From assembly GCA_051657165.1 (NCBI GenBank), contig JBOFKD010000282.1:1-9607 (forward strand): DNA of 9,607 nucleotides. The letters run 5' to 3'. Positions within the stretch are counted from its first letter, which is position 1, and each line of letters begins with the position of its first letter. The stretch is from UBA7332 sp051657165. Its GTDB lineage: Bacteria; Bacteroidota; Bacteroidia; Bacteroidales; UBA7332. The position numbers and the translations under genes were made by a program. Below, piece by piece: positions 6,455 through 9,607 of this stretch. The notes under the pieces were generated by a model. That model did not search any database. It saw nothing but the letters and a program-made list of their open reading frames with translations, and was not told the origin of the DNA.

Positions 6455-7318
6455 TTATGATGCATTCTGATGTTTCCGTATCAGGTCGGTTGGTGTCATA
6501 CCGAATTGCTTTTTACAGAATGAGTTCAGATGTTCAGGAGAGGAGAAGTTAAATTCGCTCATTAAATCTTTTGCCGTTATATCAGGTTCGGATAGCCGAA
6601 AAAGCATTTTGTTTTTTAGCCGGTTTACCATCCATTGTTTTGCTGAAACACCGAATTCCTTTTTGAATTTTTCATAAAAAACGGATTTACTCAGGTTTGA
6701 GTATTCAATCATTTCAGTAACATTGTTTACTTTTTCGCAGTTGTCCAAAACAAATCTGCGAAAAGAACACGTGTGTTTAAGTATAGGGAAGAATAGGTGT
6801 GCTAAATCCTCTTTCGAGTAAAACCAGCGAAGGTTCAGAAATACTTCTTCTTTCTTCAGATCATGTAAATGCGCACAACTGGCTCCTGCTGTCAGGTATA
6901 TATCCAGTAATTGGATGAATTCCTGTACAGGAGTTTTTATCATAAGTGTCGTGCCTTTGTATTCCGATTCTAAAACAAGTTTTCTGTATGAGTTTAGTAT
7001 CTGCTTGGAGCAGCTACTTGCGGGTGAATCAAAATAGAAAAATAGCAGGCGTGTTTTTCCGGAGGTAGTGATCTGATAAGAGAAATCTTTGGGTATGGCA
7101 AACATTTCGTCTTTGCCTATCTTGCGATTTCTGAAATAGTGTGATTTGATGCGAATGGATCCTTCGACAACAAACATAAGTAAATTGTTTTTACAGGCAT
7201 TTTCTTTATAAATACAAGCAGCATCAGATGTGCTTTCGAAAAAGAAAGCAGCATCTTCTTTAGATTTGTATTTTGAACAACCTACATGCTCATTTTTATA
7301 ATGTAATTTTGGTATCAT
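6455..7318 (-). CDS. AraC-family transcriptional regulator
   Basis: The protein has 287 residues with an ATG start at 7316-7318. Residues about 1-180 form a sensor half with cupin-like strands (LLMFVVEGSIRIKSHYF, then IGKDEMFAIPKDFSYQI) but no recognisable ligand motif. The AraC DNA-binding domain spans about 185-283. The first helix-turn-helix is VNNVTEMIEYSNLSKSVFYE and the second ITAKDLMSEFNFSSPEHLNS, ending in the family signature FCKKQFGMTPTDLIRKH. It is transcribed in the same direction as the sigma operon but is separated from it by a terminator and over 400 nt. AraC-type proteins of this Bacteroidales kind often flank fimbrial loci, so control of the downstream operon is plausible but inferred. 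Several cysteines (residues 14, 35, 42, 103, 148, 184, 194) are more than usual. Confidence 0.88.
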   Translation of the reverse strand: MIPKLHYKNEHVGCSKYKSKEDAAFFFESTSDAACIYKENACKNNLLMFVVEGSIRIKSHYFRNRKIGKDEMFAIPKDFSYQITTSGKTRLLFFYFDSPASSCSKQILNSYRKLVLESEYKGTTLMIKTPVQEFIQLLDIYLTAGASCAHLHDLKKEEVFLNLRWFYSKEDLAHLFFPILKHTCSFRRFVLDNCEKVNNVTEMIEYSNLSKSVFYEKFKKEFGVSAKQWMVNRLKNKMLFRLSEPDITAKDLMSEFNFSSPEHLNSFCKKQFGMTPTDLIRKHQNAS

Positions 7319-7523
7319 AATATTCTCCCTGAGTTTAATATATTGAATAACAATTGAGATCTAAATATACTTACTTTCCGCATGTGAAAAAAATAACAAA
7401 TAATCTTTTAATTAATAATAGTACACATAACAGCCTTCCGGATTTGTATTATTTCTTCAATGAATCAGATTACAAAATACATATTGATTCAAGTTTGAGA
7501 GATAGGAGGCTTTCGGAGTATGT
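7319..7523. promoter_or_regulatory. 205-nt gap upstream of the AraC gene
   Basis: This AT-rich region must carry the AraC promoter or read-through from the winged-helix gene. No exact TAnnTTTG box is present on the minus strand. A weak interrupted dyad, TGAATCA (7461-7467) and TGATTCA (7485-7491), has a 17-nt spacer and could be an autoregulatory site, but it is short enough to be chance. Confidence 0.25.
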
Positions 7524-7907
7524 TTATTCATAGAGTTTATACATTGATTTGATTGATAAAGCATGATCGCCCGGGCTAAAATCAATAAGTCGGAGTTTCA
7601 CCAGTTCTGCACGAGCATCCGAAAGTGTATTGCGGGTTAATCCTGTTTCAGACTCCATTATCTCGTCATTGATAAAGAATATTGGCGCATGACAAATGCG
7701 AAGCATTCTTCTTAAGATACAGAAAAAAAGAAAGCGGGCACTTAATGATATAGGTTTGAAGAAAATTGTACGGTGATAATTAAGTATTGATTTGCGGAAG
7801 CGCAGAATTTCCATATCCGATGTTTTTGTAAGATTTTCTTTGTCGTGTAGTACTGAAAGAAGTACAGTGTCTGCCTGGTCTTTATTCGCTTGATTGATAG
7901 TCGTCAT
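7524..7907 (-). CDS. Small winged-helix-like DNA-binding protein, function unknown
   Basis: The protein has 127 residues with an ATG at 7905-7907. The N-terminal 45 residues are polar. A hydrophobic helix pair lies at 50-75 (FKPISLSARFLFFCILRRML) and residues 78-110 (FINDEIMESETGLTRNTLSD then ARAELVKLRLIDF) read as a helix-turn-helix plus wing: a recognition motif followed by 'region of lower/greater Ile/Leu ... LIDF', as in replication-initiator or DnaD-like winged helices. I do not recognise a named family. The layout of this segment resembles the one in the partial gene at 9246. The gene is upstream of the AraC gene with a 205-nt gap and is divergent from the gene at 8127. There is no signal peptide, so it is cytoplasmic. 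Confidence 0.6.
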   Translation of the reverse strand: MTTINQANKDQADTVLLSVLHDKENLTKTSDMEILRFRKSILNYHRTIFFKPISLSARFLFFCILRRMLRICHAPIFFINDEIMESETGLTRNTLSDARAELVKLRLIDFSPGDHALSIKSMYKLYE

Positions 7908-7956
7908 AATTTTGATATAAGTTAGAATTACTTCTTTTATTTTAGAGAAGCAGATT

Positions 7957-7992
7957 TATATAGGATGTAACATATATATTGCATCCTATATA
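7957..7992. repeat. Dyad in the divergent promoter region
   Basis: TATATAGGATG (7957-7967) and CATCCTATATA (7982-7992) are perfect 11-bp inverted repeats; three more inner pairs, one of them G-T, extend the stem to 14 with an 8-nt AT loop. It lies 50 nt upstream of the minus gene ATG and 135 nt upstream of the plus gene ATG. Because both genes point away, a terminator makes no sense here; a shared operator is more likely. Confidence 0.55.
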
Positions 7993-8051
7993 TATTATAA
8001 AGGATAAATTAGTTTTTGTTATTAAATAGATCTGTTTTGATTATTTTTATC

Positions 8052-8059
8052 TATATTTG
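8052..8059 (+). promoter_or_regulatory. Candidate -7 box for the orphan gene at 8127
   Basis: TATATTTG matches the Bacteroides -7 consensus TAnnTTTG exactly and would give a leader of about 60 nt. A TTTG lies 12 nt upstream, closer than the usual 19-21, so the -33 element is not convincing. Confidence 0.4.
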
Positions 8060-8126
8060 TTCTTTAATTTAAGATAACACCCATTATCACTAGATGGTTT
8101 CAGGGGCTCCATAACTTTTATATTTT

Positions 8127-8615
8127 ATGGAAAGAACTGAGAGAGTCAATTATTACAGAACTAAAGCATTGGAATTTGCACTGACTAAAATGTGTCCGAA
8201 TGTTCAGGAGTCCTTTAAACAATGGATGAATGTCTATTTATCCCGATATTTATTAAAGTTGCCCCGAAAAAGATCTGAAGATCATATTTATATACCTATT
8301 CCTGATCTTTCTTGTGTTTTTGTTATTTCAAGAACTGTATCTTTCGTTTTTCGAAACGAACAGAAGCGTCATGTTTATAATAATTCGCTTAAGTATGTTA
8401 AGCAACTTATTAAGGAACAGGGTTTGAACAATGAGTTTATTGATGTAAGTGTGTATCTGATTCCTATATATCTTTTCAGGTCTTTATTGAAATCAGAAAA
8501 TATCAGACCCCGCGAGATTAAGAAAGTCCTTGATGAGCATTCGATCTGTTACAATCCTTACATTGTGAAAGGTATCAGACAGAAGTTGCTTGAGTATAGA
8601 GAGAGTGACAGATAA
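8127..8615 (+). CDS. Hypothetical protein, no recognised family
   Basis: This is a cytoplasmic-looking protein of 162 residues with an ATG at 8127. There is no signal peptide and no membrane helix beyond a short hydrophobic strand (LSCVFVISRTVSFVF, 61-75). It is basic and rich in Lys and Arg (LLKLPRKRSED, VKQLIKEQG, IRPREIKKVLDEH, GIRQKLLEYRES). Predicted order is helix (10-45), beta hairpin (54-77), helix (82-98), helix (104-123) and helices (127-158). I recognise no catalytic motif. The codon usage and AT content are higher than in the fimbrial genes or in the genes after 8962, hinting at a different history. It stands alone: divergent from the winged-helix gene, with 346 nt of non-coding DNA after it. 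It is long, uninterrupted and preceded by a -7 box, so it is probably real. Confidence 0.6.
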   Translation: MERTERVNYYRTKALEFALTKMCPNVQESFKQWMNVYLSRYLLKLPRKRSEDHIYIPIPDLSCVFVISRTVSFVFRNEQKRHVYNNSLKYVKQLIKEQGLNNEFIDVSVYLIPIYLFRSLLKSENIRPREIKKVLDEHSICYNPYIVKGIRQKLLEYRESDR

Positions 8616-8837
8616 AAAAATGGTTGTCTCATGTCTGATTTGTATCGAAAACGGTTGCCTCATGCTGTATCTCCGATTTGGGCTTGCATAAGGTTTTCAG
8701 GGATATTATTTTTGACATATAATCAATCAGGAGTTCGTGGAATCTGTGGTGTGGGTGTTATTTCGGATTCGTATTTTATCTTGAAGTTGAGAATGATTTC
8801 TTTGAGTTTCTGATTTTTCAATGTGTGATCTTTTCTG
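8616..8837. other. Gene-free stretch with one imperfect direct repeat
   Basis: No convincing gene is present; a 60-codon open frame at 8631-8813 has no family resemblance and no leader. GGTTGTCTCATG (8622-8633) recurs as GGTTGCCTCATG (8653-8664), 11 of 12 identical and 31 bp apart. GATCTTT (8827-8833) and AAAGATC (8838-8844) form a 7-bp dyad that leads into the repeat array described separately. Confidence 0.45.
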
Positions 8838-8940
8838 AAAGATCGGGTCAATCTTTAAAACGATACAGTCATTTATGTGAAAGATGCAGTCAAACTTTCC
8901 GGAGTTTGACTGTATCTTTCCAAAGATTGACTGTATTTTC
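8838..8940. repeat. Array of five 21-bp-spaced GATACAGTCAAA motifs around a central palindrome
   Basis: Five copies of a 12-bp motif are visible. Three are on the plus strand: GATCGGGTCAAT (8841), GATACAGTCATT (8862) and GATGCAGTCAAA (8883), with starts exactly 21 bp apart. Two are on the minus strand: GATACAGTCAAA (8916 back to 8905) and AATACAGTCAAT (8937 back to 8926), also 21 bp apart. Most are preceded by GAAA. The third and fourth copies face each other and form an 18-bp stem (8879-8896 with 8903-8920, one G-T pair) around a loop containing TCCGG. The first and fifth also pair through GTCAATCTTT / AAAGATTGAC. Spacing of 21 bp equals two helical turns, which puts all sites on one DNA face. 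The array ends 21 nt before the DUF4248 start. It is most likely an operator or iteron-like binding array; the binding protein is not known. Confidence 0.75.
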
Positions 8941-8961
8941 TAAATTACTAAATCTGAATGG

Positions 8962-9159
8962 ATGAAAACCTTTAAATCAGTCGCCAAAGAATATTTTCCG
9001 GACAAGTCGGATAAGAATGCATCACAAACGTTGTCCCGCTGGATTGTGAAATGCCTCCCGCTCAGGGAGGAGCTGATCCGATTGGGATATCGTCAGGGGC
9101 AGCGTTATGTGACTTTTTCTCAGTGTAAATGTGTCTATTACTATCTGGGTGAACCCTGA
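8962..9159 (+). CDS. DUF4248 family small protein
   Basis: The protein has 65 residues with an ATG at 8962. The sequence fits DUF4248: an N-terminal FKSVAKEYFPD, a central TLSRWIVKCLPLREELIRLGY and a C-terminal TFSQCKCVYYYLGEP, the LGEP ending being characteristic. Members are short Bacteroidales proteins of unknown function that often precede genes for winged-helix or VirE/primase-like proteins. The fold looks like a small helical DNA-binding or adaptor protein, but this is inference. It starts 21 nt after the repeat array and is followed after 86 nt by another plus-strand gene, so the two probably share a transcript that begins in or near the array. Confidence 0.8.
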   Translation: MKTFKSVAKEYFPDKSDKNASQTLSRWIVKCLPLREELIRLGYRQGQRYVTFSQCKCVYYYLGEP

Positions 9160-9245
9160 TACGGATGTTTATTCCCGGAGTTGTATACAGTTGATTTTCT
9201 TACCCGGCTGAGGCTATTTCCTTCAGCTAAATATAATTACTCATA

Positions 9246-9607
9246 ATGAATTACCTTAAAATTGCAAGGGGGCTTTTTGAAAGTTCTCTATGGGATACTA
9301 TGTCCTTATCCGAACACGGATTACTGCTGAATTTGCTGAATAAAGTTCCTTTTAAGGAGGTGACTTATACGCTTTATGGCCGTGAAATTCAGCTTCGGCC
9401 GCTTGAAGTGTGTTTCACCCAACGTAAAATGGCATCCCGATACAACCTGTCGGAGTATGCACTGAAGAAAATGTTGCATAAATTTCGGGATGCGGGATTG
9501 ATTACAGTTGAGCGACGTAAGCTCAGTACGAATATACGAAATGATGAATCGCCTTTTCGCGGCACCCCTTCACATAACCCCCGGAGAAGCGATTCTATTA
9601 CGGCTGT
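9246..9607 (+). CDS. Winged-helix (replication-initiator-like) protein, 3' end cut by window edge
   Basis: This is partial: 120 codons are visible from the ATG at 9246 and the frame is still open at the window end. The N-terminus MNYLKIARGLFESSLWDTMS with LSEHGLLLNLLNKV resembles the start of phage or plasmid replication-type winged-helix proteins, where 'W' and 'L' residues pack the first helices. Residues 50-95 (LRPLEVCFTQRKMASRYNLS, then LKKMLHKFRDAGLITVERRK) form a helix-turn-helix with a wing: 'test criteria' residues are the Gln-Arg/Ala-x-x-Tyr-x-Leu-Ser turn and the closing Leu-Ile-Thr-Val strand. The tail after 98 is polar and probably disordered. In Bacteroidales such genes follow DUF4248 and precede VirE/primase-like genes, which would lie beyond this window. 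A DNA-binding role is well supported; replication is inferred. Confidence 0.65.
   Translation, partial: MNYLKIARGLFESSLWDTMSLSEHGLLLNLLNKVPFKEVTYTLYGREIQLRPLEVCFTQRKMASRYNLSEYALKKMLHKFRDAGLITVERRKLSTNIRNDESPFRGTPSHNPRRSDSITA

Noticed and set aside
7461..7491. TGAATCA / TGATTCA interrupted dyad upstream of the AraC gene as a definite operator
   Set aside because: Seven-base arms with a 17-nt spacer are expected by chance in AT-rich DNA of this length; kept only as a weak remark.
8631..8813. 60-codon open frame on the plus strand after the orphan gene
   Set aside because: There is no recognisable motif and no leader, its composition is irregular, and it lies across a direct repeat; it is more likely non-coding.
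9209..9231. Hairpin GCTGAGG / CCTTCAGC between the DUF4248 gene and the next gene
   Set aside because: The stem has a bulge, is short and lacks a U-tract; it is not convincing as a terminator.

Overview
The window looks like Bacteroidales chromosome, most likely Bacteroides, Parabacteroides or Phocaeicola. The evidence is an FimA/Mfa1-type fimbrillin with its FimB/Mfa2-type anchor, DUF3575 and DUF3868 proteins, a FecR-type anti-sigma factor with a DUF4974 tail, a DUF4248 gene, A-rich translation leaders instead of strong Shine-Dalgarno sites, and -7 boxes of the Bacteroides form TAnnTTTG. The species cannot be fixed from sequence alone.

Region 1 (1-6022, minus strand) is one compact gene train. 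In transcription order it encodes an ECF sigma factor, a FecR-like membrane anti-sigma factor, an outer-membrane DUF3575 barrel with an N-terminal STN-like plug, a DUF3868/OmpA-like/TPR protein, a fimbrillin lipoprotein and a FimB/Mfa2-like lipoprotein cut by the window edge. Gaps are 20, 14, 79, 11 and 71 nt. A perfect 13-bp hairpin in the last gap probably reduces expression of the anchor relative to the fimbrillin. The main observation is that a sigma/anti-sigma/STN trio, normally used to sense nutrients through TonB-dependent receptors, is here joined to a fimbria assembly cluster with no SusC/SusD-type receptor. I infer a surface-signalling circuit that controls fimbriation.

Region 2 (6023-7907, minus strand) lies upstream. 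It holds a 432-nt intergenic stretch with a candidate -7 box, an AT-rich palindrome in the presumed sigma leader and an intrinsic terminator, then an AraC-family regulator and a small winged-helix-like protein. The AraC protein is a plausible second regulator of the fimbrial operon.

Region 3 (7908-9607, plus strand after a divergent promoter region) carries an AT-rich orphan gene with no recognised family, a 346-nt gene-free stretch, a DUF4248 gene and the start of a winged-helix protein that runs off the window. Within the gene-free stretch, just before the DUF4248 gene, five copies of a GATACAGTCAAA-like motif sit exactly 21 bp apart. Three are direct and two inverted about a central TCCGGA, and the inner pair forms an 18-bp stem. 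This looks like a phased protein-binding array (operator or iteron-like).

No tRNA, rRNA, CRISPR array, transposase or integrase was seen.
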